Positions 7,437-16,566 of a DNA stretch of 38,843 bases are shown here, piece by piece; within the stretch, counting starts at the first letter, position 1; every line of letters starts with the position of its first letter. The notes beneath the pieces are model-generated. The model worked only from the letters and a program-made list of their open reading frames with translations. It had not been told where the DNA came from and ran no database searches. Source of the stretch: an uncultured Olsenella sp. (GTDB lineage: Bacteria; Actinomycetota; Coriobacteriia; Coriobacteriales; Atopobiaceae); contig CASEHX010000019.1 of assembly GCA_949287905.1 (NCBI GenBank), positions 1 through 38,843 of the forward strand. Reading direction: 5' to 3'. A program made the position numbers and the translations under genes.

Positions 7437-8489
7437 ATGAGGACCTGCCTGGTTACCGGTGGCGCGGGGTTCATCGGGAGCAACTTCGTGCGCTACACGC
7501 TCTCTCACTATGACGACGTTCGGGTGGTCAACCTCGACGCCCTCACCTATGCCGCAAACCTCGCGAGCCTGGACTCGGTGAGGGACGACCCGCGCTACGA
7601 GTTCGTCCACGGCAACATCTGCGACCGCACCCTCGTGCGCAGGGTCGTCGATGAGCACAGGCCCGACTACGTGGTCAACTTTGCCGCCGAGTCTCACGTG
7701 GACCGTTCGATAGAGAACCCGGCCGCCTTCGTCGAGACAAACGTGCTGGGCACCATCTCGCTCCTGGACGCCGTGAGGGACGCCTGGGCGAGCCTGCGGT
7801 TCGGCACCGCCCCCACGCGCCGCTACCTCCAGGTCTCCACCGACGAGGTCTACGGCTCGCTCTCCCTGAACGACCCCCGCGAGAAGTTCCGCCCGGACTC
7901 GCCGCTCGCGCCGCGGAGCCCGTACTCCGCTTCAAAGGCCTCGGCGGACCAGTTCGTGAACGCCTACGCCGAGACCTACGGCCTTCCGGTCAACGTCTCG
8001 CGCTGCTCCAACAACTATGGCCCCTGCCAGCACGTGGAGAAGTTCATTCCGCGGCAGGTGACAAACCTCCTGAACGGCGGCCGGGGCAAGCTCTTTGGGG
8101 ACGGCCTCAACGTAAGGGACTGGATTCACGTGGAGGACCACTGCAGCGCCATCTGGGCCATCCTCACGCGCGGGACGCCAGGCAGGACGTATCTCGTGGG
8201 CGCGGACTGCGAGCGCTCGAACAGGGAGGTGCTCGCCGCCATCCTCCAGGCGATGGGCAGGGAGCCCGACGACTTTGACTACGTGCGCGACCGTCCTGGC
8301 CACGACCGACGCTATGCCCTCGACGCCTCCGCCACCAGGGCCGAGCTCGGCTGGGAGCCCGCGCACCGGGACTTCCTCGCCGGCCTTCGCGAGACCATCG
8401 CCTGGTACGAGAACAACCGCCCCTGGTGGGAGGGCGAGAAGGGCGAGACGGAGGCGTGGTACGAGGTCTTTGGTAAGAGGGGGCGCTAG
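7437..8489 (+). CDS. rmlB: dTDP-glucose 4,6-dehydratase
   Basis: RmlB turns dTDP-glucose into dTDP-4-keto-6-deoxyglucose, the step before dTDP-rhamnose and related deoxysugars. The 350-residue protein is a short-chain dehydrogenase with the NAD loop GGAGFIGSN (8-16), the family acid pair STDEVYG (D136, E137) and the catalytic YSASK (Y163, K167). SRCSNNYGP and RDWIHVEDH are further RmlB signatures. GAGGAGG is 7 nt before the ATG. The partners rmlA, rmlC and rmlD are not in the window, so the final sugar is unknown. The stop TAG (8487-8489) overlaps the stop of the convergent glycosyltransferase within one CTAG. Confidence 0.95.
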   Translation: MRTCLVTGGAGFIGSNFVRYTLSHYDDVRVVNLDALTYAANLASLDSVRDDPRYEFVHGNICDRTLVRRVVDEHRPDYVVNFAAESHVDRSIENPAAFVETNVLGTISLLDAVRDAWASLRFGTAPTRRYLQVSTDEVYGSLSLNDPREKFRPDSPLAPRSPYSASKASADQFVNAYAETYGLPVNVSRCSNNYGPCQHVEKFIPRQVTNLLNGGRGKLFGDGLNVRDWIHVEDHCSAIWAILTRGTPGRTYLVGADCERSNREVLAAILQAMGREPDDFDYVRDRPGHDRRYALDASATRAELGWEPAHRDFLAGLRETIAWYENNRPWWEGEKGETEAWYEVFGKRGR

Positions 8490-9700
8490 GACGCTGACTC
8501 CTCCTCGTCACTCTTGTTGCCCTTGTCGCCCCCGTCGTCGATCAACTTGACGAAGCTGACGTTGGGCATCAAAGTCGAAAGATACTCGATGATGCGGCGG
8601 AGCTGCGCGTCGTTGCCCGCCTTGTCGATATTGTCATGGTACAGCGCCACCTCTTGAGTGCCTGCGGCGTAGTGGAGGCCGTAGCCGCCCGAGGGACACA
8701 CCGTCTTCGTGCCCTTTGCCGCCTCCATGACCTTCAGCCACAGGTCATCTGCTCGAAGGCAGGTCTTGACTATGCCCTCGGGGTCAAACGCGCGCGCATC
8801 AAGGCACCCTGCGGGATAAAGGACTCCGCCGGATCCCGTTGCGATAATTTTCTGGGAGGGGAGGTCCCTGATCTCGTCCTGCTCCTTCACCCAGTCTTTA
8901 TAGGGGGCCGGCTCTCCGTCTTCGGTCGCAATGAGGTGCGTGCGCATGCCAATGACGGAATCGGGCCACGCCTCATGAGCGGCGGTCAGCCTCTCGAGTA
9001 GGTTGGGCGGGTAGATGATGTCATCGTCAAGGGTCACAACAGTGCTCTCCGGGTACTCCTGCATGACCCAGAAATACTTGTTGTGCGGCCCCAGGTCCTT
9101 GTCAACAAAGCGAACCGTGACGTGCGCGTCATAGAGCGCACAGACGACCGCCGAGGAGAGGTCCTTCAGCCCCTGGGGAAAGTCTCTCGACGGAAGCCAA
9201 AGAATCGCCGCATCGGGATGGACCGTCTGCTTGCGCAGTGACTCGATCATGGGCTCAATGTAGTTGATTCGCGGCCCGTAAGAGGCTATGGAGACGATCA
9301 GCTCGGGAGCGTCGCACGCTGGCGTCTCGCCGCCCCGTGCCATCCTGTCCGTGAGTACGTCGCCTCGAAGCGTCGTGACCAGCTGCTCGAGCTTCTCGGT
9401 GTTGCTCCTGCAGCTGGACAGCTCATCGGAGAGCCGCTCGGTGCTCTTCTCCAGCAGCTTCTCGTTGTTCTCTAGGGCAGCGCTCAGCCTCTGGTTCTGC
9501 TCGAGAATGTCCTGAAGCTTCTTGTTTTGATCAAGGAGCGTCTGCAGCTGCCGGGACATCTCGTCCATGCGCTTATCGATGAGCCCAATATGGTTGTCTA
9601 TCTGCTCAAAGCGGTGGTCGAGTGCCTCAAGGCGCCTGTCGACCATGCTCGTGGTGGGCGGAAGCGTGTGCTTTATCAGCGTCTTTGCTCGGTCAATCAT
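8486..9700 (-). CDS. Glycosyltransferase-like protein with N-terminal coiled coil
   Basis: A 404-residue cytoplasmic protein. Residues ~20-115 form a long predicted coiled coil (heptads such as IDNHIGLIDKRMDEMSRQL and a Leu/Glu-rich stretch). Residues ~130-380 look like a GT-A glycosyltransferase: ELIVSIASYGPR as the first strand and VVTLDDDIIYPPNLLERL as a metal-binding DDD motif. SGGYGLHYAAGTQE may bind the acceptor. The C-terminus is acidic and serine-rich (DEEESAS). The coiled coil may allow oligomerisation or docking to other glycan enzymes (inference). The SD AAGGA (9715-9711) is 10 nt from the ATG. The 246-bp gap to the acyltransferase upstream suggests its own promoter; TATCAT (9760-9755) could be a -10, but no -35 stands out. 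The acceptor and donor are unknown. Confidence 0.8.
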   Translation of the reverse strand: MIDRAKTLIKHTLPPTTSMVDRRLEALDHRFEQIDNHIGLIDKRMDEMSRQLQTLLDQNKKLQDILEQNQRLSAALENNEKLLEKSTERLSDELSSCRSNTEKLEQLVTTLRGDVLTDRMARGGETPACDAPELIVSIASYGPRINYIEPMIESLRKQTVHPDAAILWLPSRDFPQGLKDLSSAVVCALYDAHVTVRFVDKDLGPHNKYFWVMQEYPESTVVTLDDDIIYPPNLLERLTAAHEAWPDSVIGMRTHLIATEDGEPAPYKDWVKEQDEIRDLPSQKIIATGSGGVLYPAGCLDARAFDPEGIVKTCLRADDLWLKVMEAAKGTKTVCPSGGYGLHYAAGTQEVALYHDNIDKAGNDAQLRRIIEYLSTLMPNVSFVKLIDDGGDKGNKSDEEESAS

Positions 9701-9946
9701 CGGTGTCCAATCCTTGAGAGACGCGGCTTTCCCAAGCAGGCTTGTCTGGGAACAATGATATCCGGTCTAGCCGCCTTTGGCGTAGGCGCGGCATCACCGT
9801 CAGCTTTTACCCATTCTCTGAGTCACAAACTGCCGAGACTAGGGGGGCGGGCGCATCACACGGGGCGTCCATATGGCTCGGCTCGCCCAATCGATGGTCA
9901 TGAGCTTGACGATGGTCGCCTCGAGCGAGCCCGGGCGTATCGTCAG

Positions 9947-11095
9947 CTATCGTTTGGCAGCAAAATGACGGGGAGTGGGGCGCGGCTTCTTCTCGCTCTG
10001 GTGGGGGCGGCGCCCAGGGTTGTTTGCCGTATAGATCCAGGTGCATGTCACGACCGCGGAGACAACCCAGATAAGCAGACTGATGAGGGGAACGGAGAGC
10101 AGCGGGTCACTATAGAGCCACGTCTTTGCGGGCGCGAACAGGCCAATGGACTCCATGGTCAACCTGAAGAAGGGGTGAACGAGGTAGATTCCCATCCCGG
10201 CCCTCGTGAGAATGGAGAGGAGAGCGCTGTGGTGCAGGTGAGCGGAGCTCAGCCTCATGGCCTCGAATACGCCAACGGAATACAGGGCGATAAGGAGGTT
10301 GTCTCGAGTCACATAGTCAAGGTTGGCACCATGGGCGAGGGCATCAGAGTGGTTCAGGGCAACGGCCACGACAAGAGAGACAACGCCTAGGCAGACAACG
10401 ATCAGACCCTGGGATCGTGTTGGGGGATGTGAGATGAGCCATGCGCCAAGAAGGTAATAGAAGATGCCCTCCATGCCGGAGGGAAACAGGATGAAGTTGT
10501 TCATCCAGGTCGAGAGCAGAGAGTCCGGCGCCATCGAGTTCAAGGTGCTCTTTCCGATGACAAAAAACGCGAGCAGGGCAACGGCGTAGCTCAGCAGGTC
10601 TTCTCGTCTGGAAATCGTGCGAAGCAGGGGAGTCAGGGCATAGAGCCCAACGAGAACCCAGAGGTACCAGATGAAGTACGGGCCGTCAGCCACCGCGTGC
10701 AGGGCAGACCACCAATCTGGCCATCCCCTTAGCAGCCACTCAAACATGCAGTAGCCAAGAGAGAACAGCAGTGCCAGTATGGCGATCTTGGGGATGTAGC
10801 GCACGTACATCGCCCGGATGGTCAGATGCTTTTTTGGGTTGAGCATTATGGTGCCTGACACCATGAAGAATGAGGGCACGGCAAAGCGAGTGGCAATCTC
10901 ATAGATGCTGGTGACAAGCCATCCTGCGTCGGAAGGGTCCATCACCTGCCACCCGATCGAGGCGATGTGGGTCATGACCACGGCAAACGCGCCAAGAACC
11001 TTCAGAAGGTCAAGCCAGGCGAGACGAGCCTTGGGGTCGGGAAAAACTCCCTCTCCAAGATAGCCTTCACGCTTTGTCAGATCGTTAGTTTGCAT
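9947..11095 (-). CDS. Membrane acyltransferase (acyltransferase 3 family)
   Basis: A 382-residue integral membrane protein with about ten helices. These enzymes (OafA/WecH-like) move acetyl or other acyl groups onto surface sugars. The family start is seen in ARLAWLDLLKVLGAFAVVMTHI, where the histidine in the first helix is the usual conserved residue. PSFFMVSGTIML is the second family signature and GMGIYLVHPFF the late one. ATG 11095 is chosen: it overlaps the 3' end of the glucosaminidase gene by 11 bp, which points to translational coupling, as no clear SD is visible. The open frame continues upstream to 11242, but that part lies in the neighbour. The tail after the last helix is basic (RRPHQSEKKPRP). 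Confidence 0.85.
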   Translation of the reverse strand: MQTNDLTKREGYLGEGVFPDPKARLAWLDLLKVLGAFAVVMTHIASIGWQVMDPSDAGWLVTSIYEIATRFAVPSFFMVSGTIMLNPKKHLTIRAMYVRYIPKIAILALLFSLGYCMFEWLLRGWPDWWSALHAVADGPYFIWYLWVLVGLYALTPLLRTISRREDLLSYAVALLAFFVIGKSTLNSMAPDSLLSTWMNNFILFPSGMEGIFYYLLGAWLISHPPTRSQGLIVVCLGVVSLVVAVALNHSDALAHGANLDYVTRDNLLIALYSVGVFEAMRLSSAHLHHSALLSILTRAGMGIYLVHPFFRLTMESIGLFAPAKTWLYSDPLLSVPLISLLIWVVSAVVTCTWIYTANNPGRRPHQSEKKPRPTPRHFAAKR

Positions 11096-13064
11096 AGACG
11101 GGAACGCAGAACGAGAGCTTATCCCCAAAGGGGCGACCAGCGCTTTTATAGCAGCCGTCCATGAGCCTTGCAATACTGTTACACCAGGAGTCAAGTCCCG
11201 TGCAGTACTCGTGCCAGGCAGAGCCGGTTTTCTCCGCGCCAACGACGTCCCACTTCATGAGGTAGACCGTATCCTGGGCCCCGGAGGAGCGCCTGAGATA
11301 GTTGCCGCTAATCCACTCGGCGGCGCCGCGAACGGCCAGCTCGGGAGTCGTCCAGCCCTCCTTGACCGCAAGCGCGCGGCCGCCGGCAAGCGCGTTGGAG
11401 TCAACGGCGCCGATTCCATAGAAGTTGTAGTACGGAACGCCCTTCTTATAGGGATAGTGAACGCCATTGACGATGACTTCGCCGTCCTTGTTCGGGACCC
11501 ACCCGCAGGCAAGCTCGGAGCAGCCCCAGCCGCTCTCCAGGATTGCGTGGGCAAGCAGATAGACCTCGTTGACCCCGGATTCCTGGGCGGCCCTGACAAA
11601 GGCGGAGCCAAGATTTCTGAGGCTGCTCCTTCTTCCGTAACTTGACTCGGAATAGGAGCAGTTGTTTGCGACGTACGAGTTGATCGTGGCTGCCGTCGTC
11701 CCCGAATACCCCTCGGTGAGCAGCGCAAACTGATGGAAGGACGAGGTTCCGTACTCATGCTGGTCGGGGTCGAGGGCCTTGTAGAAGTCCTCGTATCCGT
11801 AGCCGTTTCCCTCGTTGCGCGCAACCTGGAGCCGTGCCATCCGGTCACGGGTGATCCCGTATCTCACAAAGGAGGTGTTGCTGAAGTAGGGGACGTGAAG
11901 GGCGGCGCAGATCTTCGCACGAACGTCTCCGGGCACCACTACCGTGCTGCCAAAGAACTTGAGGTTCGTGGCAACGCTCCCCCCGTTTTGGGAGATGACG
12001 TTCACCGAGCTATGGCTCGTCTCGTCGGCAAGGAGCAGCACGGACTTCTCCCGGCCTTGAACGACGCCGCCCCCAAGGGAGTCGTAGGGCCCCCGTCCGG
12101 AGGCAAAGGCAACGCCGTCCCAGCTGAAGCCAAGGTTCCTTACGGCGTGCTCCGCCACGGCCATGCTCGTCTCGTATCGGTTTGCGCCTCCCAGACGGAC
12201 GGAGGATCCCCCGCGGGCCGAGGCAAGGCGCTCCAGAAAGCGCTCGGTGGAACGAGACGTTACCTCCGGGCTGCCAAGCAGGAGGAAGTTCTTCACGCTG
12301 GTAAGGCCGCTCTCAAGGGCGCTCGCCTGCTTCGAGGGCAAGTTTTTCGAGGAGTCGCAGAAGAACACGGGAGCCTTGAGCGCGTATGCCACCGGCGAGG
12401 CAGAGAGGGCGTCCGCAAAGTCCGTTGCGCTCGCGACTATCGCCGTGGTGCTCCTGTCCCAGAGCCCCTTCTTGGCGCCGTACTCATATACCGCCATTTG
12501 GGTTGCGTAGCGATCCGGGCCCCATATGCGCTCGACGGAGCCGTATGTTCTCAGCTTGCTCATGACGGCGGAGCTTGCGACCTTCTCGCTGCCGATGAGA
12601 ACGATCTTCTTCACGCCCATTGACGAGAGCGCTCCAAGCGTGGCGTCTGGAACATACGTCGAGTTGGTAAGGAGGATCGGGCAGCCGAGCGCTCCGGCAA
12701 GACCCGAGACGGCAATGGAGTCTGCGTAGCCAACACCGCTCGTCACAACTGCCGTCGAAGATGACGGGAAGGCGTACAGCGCCTCCTTGGCAACGGTCTC
12801 GTATCGGTCCTTCCCGCCAAGATTGACGACCTTCGCGCCCCTTGAAAGGGAGCGAGACCTGACCTCGGTCTCGGGAGGGAGCTCGTCTGGGGTGAGGGAC
12901 TCGGCGGGTACAAAGGTGTATTCCCCGGCATCGTTGACGTTGCCGGGGAGCTCCTCGGCATGTGCCGCATTGGGAAGGGCGACGAGCGACAGGCCAAGAG
13001 CGCAGGCGGCGGATCGGCTCAGTCTAAAGAGGTTCCTGCGGGAGATGTTTTGAGAGTTCAGCAT
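11085..13064 (-). CDS. Exported CW_binding_2 protein with glucosaminidase domain
   Basis: This 659-residue protein is predicted to be exported and wall-bound. The N-terminus (SRRNLFRLSRSAACALGLSLVAL, shown here in parts: SRRNLFRL, then a hydrophobic run to NAAHAEE) is a twin-arginine-like signal. Three cell-wall-binding type 2 repeats follow, each opening with a GxxRYET/GPDRYAT motif (near 85, 185 and 290) and carrying ADALSASPVAYAL-type strands. Such repeats bind anionic wall polymers in clostridial and actinobacterial surface proteins. The C-terminal half (~450-650) is a LytG-like glucosaminidase with LLAHAILESGWG (E510 the likely catalytic acid), cleaving glycan strands of peptidoglycan. 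AAAGG (13075-13071) is 6 nt from the ATG, right after the stop of the amidase gene, so the two are one operon. Confidence 0.88.
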   Translation of the reverse strand: MLNSQNISRRNLFRLSRSAACALGLSLVALPNAAHAEELPGNVNDAGEYTFVPAESLTPDELPPETEVRSRSLSRGAKVVNLGGKDRYETVAKEALYAFPSSSTAVVTSGVGYADSIAVSGLAGALGCPILLTNSTYVPDATLGALSSMGVKKIVLIGSEKVASSAVMSKLRTYGSVERIWGPDRYATQMAVYEYGAKKGLWDRSTTAIVASATDFADALSASPVAYALKAPVFFCDSSKNLPSKQASALESGLTSVKNFLLLGSPEVTSRSTERFLERLASARGGSSVRLGGANRYETSMAVAEHAVRNLGFSWDGVAFASGRGPYDSLGGGVVQGREKSVLLLADETSHSSVNVISQNGGSVATNLKFFGSTVVVPGDVRAKICAALHVPYFSNTSFVRYGITRDRMARLQVARNEGNGYGYEDFYKALDPDQHEYGTSSFHQFALLTEGYSGTTAATINSYVANNCSYSESSYGRRSSLRNLGSAFVRAAQESGVNEVYLLAHAILESGWGCSELACGWVPNKDGEVIVNGVHYPYKKGVPYYNFYGIGAVDSNALAGGRALAVKEGWTTPELAVRGAAEWISGNYLRRSSGAQDTVYLMKWDVVGAEKTGSAWHEYCTGLDSWCNSIARLMDGCYKSAGRPFGDKLSFCVPVYAN

Positions 13065-13075
13065 GAGAAACCTTT

Positions 13076-14788
13076 CTAGGCCGCTGCAATGCCCTGGGCG
13101 ATGGCACGGGCAACGGCATCTTTTCTGCTCTGGTACTTCTTCATGTCGGACGCGTTGTCTATGAAACAGATCTCAAGGAGTACGGAGGGCAGGGGTCCGC
13201 TCACGACGGCAAACTGTTCGGCCTTCCTGCCTCGGTCATTAAGGCCCAGGGCAGAGACGAGCTTAGAGTGAACGGCGCTTTGGAGCACCTTGGATCCGGC
13301 GGCAGAGTTTATCGAATGAACAAAGGACTCCGTGCCGGTGCCGCCCCCCGAGTTGAAATGGATCGAGACAAAGACGCCGCAGTCCATGGCGTTTGCCTCG
13401 GGATGGCGATACTTGTAGTCATTGCCCTTTGTGTTTGTGTACGAGGAGATGCCGTGGCTGCCCGAGAGATATGCCGACACCTGCTTTGCCAGCTCGGCGG
13501 TAAGCCTGTACTCTTGGTAGCCGCTTCCGGCGGCCCCCGGATCGGGTCCGCCGTGGCCTGCGTCAATGTAGGCCTTTAGACCCTCGATGTCCTTCAGGCC
13601 ATATCCGGCCTGTAGCGCAAAGCGGGTCTTGAACGCCCCCGTGTAGATTGCCTTGTCGCCAAAGAACTTCATCCTGGAGGGCCTTGCGGAGCCAAAGGGA
13701 ACCGAGGGGGCGTTGTGATAGTCGTCCTCCTCGGCGAGGACGATGACGGAGTTCTCCTTGCCTTGTGTGGGGCCGCCGCCAAGCGCGTCGTAGGGTGCCT
13801 TGCCGGAGGTGACGGCAACGCCGTCCCAGCTCATCCCAAGGCTTGAGACCGCATACTTGGCGATGGCAAGGGATGTTTTGTAACGGTCTGCCCCGGCAAG
13901 GCGCTTTACGGAGCCAAGGGACTTGAGGAGGCTCTCCACCTGAGAAGACATGACCTTTGTGTCACCGGTGATGATGAACTTGGTCTTTCCGCAGGAGAGA
14001 ATCGCCTTCTTCTGGGCCGCGGGGAGGGACTTGGTCTTATCGACAAAGAACACGGGCGCCTTGAGCTTGTAGCTGATAGGTGAGATCGCGAGCGCGTCGG
14101 CAAAATCCGTCGCGTTGGACACTACGACGGTGTCCCCCGTCCAAAGACCGTTCTCCTTGCCGTAGTCATACACGGCCATCTGAGTCTCGTATCGATTGGG
14201 GCCCCAGAGGCGCACGACAGAGCCCGAAGAGCCAACAAGCGACCGGATGTCCTTCTCGACCTGCTGGGAGGCAACCTTGGTGCTGCCAAGCAAGATGACC
14301 TTTGACGCCCCGAGCGCCTTGATGCAATCGGAGGCGGTCGGGCTGAGGCTCTTGTCGCTCGTGAGGACGATCGGGCAGCTCAGCGCACCCGCCAGCCCCG
14401 CCGCGCAGATCGAGTCCGCATAGCCCGTTCCACTTGCAACGATTGCCCACGAGCTGCTCGTAAACGCATTGAGCACCTGAGCCTTGTTGGTCTCATACCG
14501 GTTGGGCCCCGCGATGGTCCTGACCGCATAGCTTCCCGAGGCGTAGGTGGAGACCATGCTCTCTGGGAACTCGGTCATGATCTCGCCGGATTGGATGAGG
14601 GCTTCGACCTCTTCGTCAGATAGGGGAGTCTGGTCTCCGACAACCGTTGCGGCTGCCCTCTCGGGAGCAAGGGCGGCATTGCCGGCGGCGGCAAGCATGC
14701 CAAGCCCAAGTGAGCAGACAACGGATCCACCGAGTTTTACAAAGCTACGACGTGAGACGTCGCGGCGGGCATTCATGTTCTTCCTCAT
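13076..14788 (-). CDS. Exported CW_binding_2 protein with N-acetylmuramoyl-L-alanine amidase domain
   Basis: A 570-residue wall hydrolase that cuts the bond between muramic acid and the stem peptide. The signal peptide has SRRSFVKLGG, almost a textbook Tat motif, and a hydrophobic run ending near ERAAA. Three CW_binding_2 repeats follow (GPNRYETN near 95, GPNRYETQ near 195, GADRYKTS near 300). The amidase_3 domain starts near 405: DAGHGG (H412, zinc), YQEYRLT (zinc Glu), SIHFNS (zinc His) and LLEICFI (catalytic Glu), so all key residues are present. AAGGG (14801-14797) is 8 nt before ATG 14788. It is the first gene of the minus-strand operon amidase - glucosaminidase - acyltransferase. Its repeats are closely related to those of the next gene, suggesting gene duplication with domain exchange. 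Confidence 0.9.
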   Translation of the reverse strand: MRKNMNARRDVSRRSFVKLGGSVVCSLGLGMLAAAGNAALAPERAAATVVGDQTPLSDEEVEALIQSGEIMTEFPESMVSTYASGSYAVRTIAGPNRYETNKAQVLNAFTSSSWAIVASGTGYADSICAAGLAGALSCPIVLTSDKSLSPTASDCIKALGASKVILLGSTKVASQQVEKDIRSLVGSSGSVVRLWGPNRYETQMAVYDYGKENGLWTGDTVVVSNATDFADALAISPISYKLKAPVFFVDKTKSLPAAQKKAILSCGKTKFIITGDTKVMSSQVESLLKSLGSVKRLAGADRYKTSLAIAKYAVSSLGMSWDGVAVTSGKAPYDALGGGPTQGKENSVIVLAEEDDYHNAPSVPFGSARPSRMKFFGDKAIYTGAFKTRFALQAGYGLKDIEGLKAYIDAGHGGPDPGAAGSGYQEYRLTAELAKQVSAYLSGSHGISSYTNTKGNDYKYRHPEANAMDCGVFVSIHFNSGGGTGTESFVHSINSAAGSKVLQSAVHSKLVSALGLNDRGRKAEQFAVVSGPLPSVLLEICFIDNASDMKKYQSRKDAVARAIAQGIAAA

Positions 14789-15182
14789 ACCAGTTGCCCT
14801 TCAAGGTCAATTCATGCAAAGCGGCCTTCTAGAACAAAAATTCATCTAGTTGAGCGCACACAGCCGTGAAAGTATATCTTCAGTGAGGGGAGGCGGAGCT
14901 ATGTAATTAATATGCTCATCAAGCTGAGCGTCTTTTGGCTTGCATAAGAGAAGCTATTTCCCAAGCTCGCGAGCCATCTGCACACACTTGAGACCTCGTG
15001 ACGGGTCCTCTTGTCCCACCGTGAGAAGGCGTGCTCTCACCTTGGGGTTTAGTCCGTCTGACGGCTTCTGCGTCACCGGCGCGTTTTCACCGGACGCTGT
15101 TCTGATGGTGGTGGATGCGATAGGGGCGTCAGGGTGTTATTCTTCAGAACGTAAAATGGGGTTCAAACTAAGGTTGGTGCTC
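14789..15182. promoter_or_regulatory. Divergent intergenic region, amidase operon / acyltransferase
   Basis: This 394-bp region separates two divergent genes and is more AT-rich than its surroundings. It must hold both promoters. On the minus strand TATACT (14876-14871) could be a -10, but no good -35 is seen. On the plus side small hairpins occur, for example GTGAGA (15021-15026) with TCTCAC (15035-15040). The frame of the acyltransferase stays open to 14940, but without a plausible start signal. Confidence 0.4.
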
Positions 15183-16253
15183 ATGACCGAGCGTGATTCT
15201 CAACTGTCGACCAGAGGTGGCTCCAGGCCCGCCAAAAAATCCGGAAAGCGCATCCTCTATTTCGACCTATTGAACATAGGGGCCTGCATCTGCGTTGTAT
15301 ACCTGCACTGCAACTCCATGGTTCACCGATGGGTGCCGGGAAAGAACTGGGTGCTGGCCCTTGCGATTGAGTGCCTCTGCTACTGGGCCGTCCCCATCTT
15401 CTTCATGCTGACCGGCGCCACGCTTATGCGCTACAGGGAGAAGTACGACACAAAGACGTTTTTCAAGAAGCGCCTGCTTCGCACGGCGGTGCCGTTTCTT
15501 GCGTGGAACGCGATCTGGTACATGAAGGGCGTGGCGTTTGACGGCTACGCGGTCTCTCTTCCAGCGTTCTTCTCAATGATGATGTCTAATGAGATCGTGA
15601 GCATATACTGGTTCTTCTTCCCGCTGTTTGCCATCTATCTGTCCATGCCCGCGCTCTCTCTGCTCTCCGATCACGTTGGCGTCCTCAAGTATCTTGTCGC
15701 CGGGTCCTTTGTTCTTCAGTCGCTGGCTCCCCAGATCTGCTCGTTGCTCGGCCTTTCCTGGAACTCCTCCCTCACCGTGCTCGTTGCCTCGGGCCATCTG
15801 CTGTTTGTTCTGCTTGGATATCTCTTGTCCACTCAGGAGCTGTCCAAGAGGACCAGATTGACCATCTACGCGCTCGGTTTGTTTGGCTTGCTTCTGAGGT
15901 TTACCTACACGTTGGTCTCCTCCGAGGCCGCGGGCGACCTTGACCGCACCTTCTTCAACTATCTTGGCTTCCCGTCGGTGCTCTACTCCGTTGGGATCTT
16001 CACTTGGTTCAAGTACCACGACTGGTCCTGGCTCGAGGGCAAGGCAAAGCTCATTGCAGCCGTCTCGGCCTGCTCGTTTGGCATCTACCTGATCCATCGC
16101 CCCATTCTTCAGGGCGTGGTCTTTGGCATTATGGGCGTGCCAACCACCTCGGTGGTGTTTCGCCTCGTCGGGGCACTCGCCTTTTATCTTGTCCTGCTTG
16201 CGGTCGTCTGGGCGTGGAGGAAAGTCCCTGGCCTGCGCAAGCTCATGCCGTAG
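15183..16253 (+). CDS. Membrane acyltransferase (acyltransferase 3 family), second copy
   Basis: A 356-residue, roughly ten-helix protein. RILYFDLLNIGACICVVYLH gives the family first helix with its histidine, IFFMLTGATLMRYR the second signature and SFGIYLIHRPI the late one. It is likely to O-acylate a surface sugar or wall polymer, with the acyl donor inside the cell. ATG 15183 is chosen because AAGG (15170-15173) lies 9 nt upstream; ATG 15156 is possible. It is about as long as the other acyltransferase (9947-11095) but clearly diverged from it. It is divergent from the wall-hydrolase operon and upstream of the two-headed glycosyltransferase. Confidence 0.85.
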   Translation: MTERDSQLSTRGGSRPAKKSGKRILYFDLLNIGACICVVYLHCNSMVHRWVPGKNWVLALAIECLCYWAVPIFFMLTGATLMRYREKYDTKTFFKKRLLRTAVPFLAWNAIWYMKGVAFDGYAVSLPAFFSMMMSNEIVSIYWFFFPLFAIYLSMPALSLLSDHVGVLKYLVAGSFVLQSLAPQICSLLGLSWNSSLTVLVASGHLLFVLLGYLLSTQELSKRTRLTIYALGLFGLLLRFTYTLVSSEAAGDLDRTFFNYLGFPSVLYSVGIFTWFKYHDWSWLEGKAKLIAAVSACSFGIYLIHRPILQGVVFGIMGVPTTSVVFRLVGALAFYLVLLAVVWAWRKVPGLRKLMP

Positions 16254-16566
16254 GGCGGCCTCTCACGTCTCGCTATTTCAGACGGGGCCCGCGATCCGGA
16301 CTTGGCTTGGCTTGGCTTGAGGCTCGCTGAGGCCTCGGTCTAGATCTTCGTTGTGGCCTCTGCCTGCGCCAGGGCCAACTGTATGGCGCGGGGAGAGGCC
16401 TCCTTAGACCCAAGCGTTTGATACCACTTGGGCTCCTCTTCAGTTGGGCATGGGACAAATGCCGTACAGTGTGGCCATGGCTTTGTCCGAGGAGGGGTCT
16501 GACGTCCTGTCTTCTAATGGGATTCTCCGGCCGTTGGCGCCCCGTTCTAAATTTGGGAGCAGGGAT
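16254..16566. other. Intergenic region with CTTGG repeats and a hairpin
   Basis: The pentamer CTTGG is repeated with near-perfect register at 16301-16320. An imperfect hairpin is built on CCCAAG (near 16408-16413) and CTTGGG (near 16426-16431). TTGGGC (16444-16449) and TACAGT (16465-16470) could be a weak promoter with a 15-bp spacer. The glycosyltransferase frame is open from 16444, but no ribosome binding site supports a start before 16567. Confidence 0.4.

Noticed and set aside
9947..11242. Longer start of the acyltransferase at 11242
   Set aside because: The extra 49 residues overlap the glucosaminidase gene and do not resemble the family N-terminus.
16444..16566. Earlier start (TTG 16444 or ATG 16480) of the two-domain glycosyltransferase
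   Set aside because: No ribosome binding site; ATG 16567 has GGGAG at good spacing and begins directly at the first GT2 strand.
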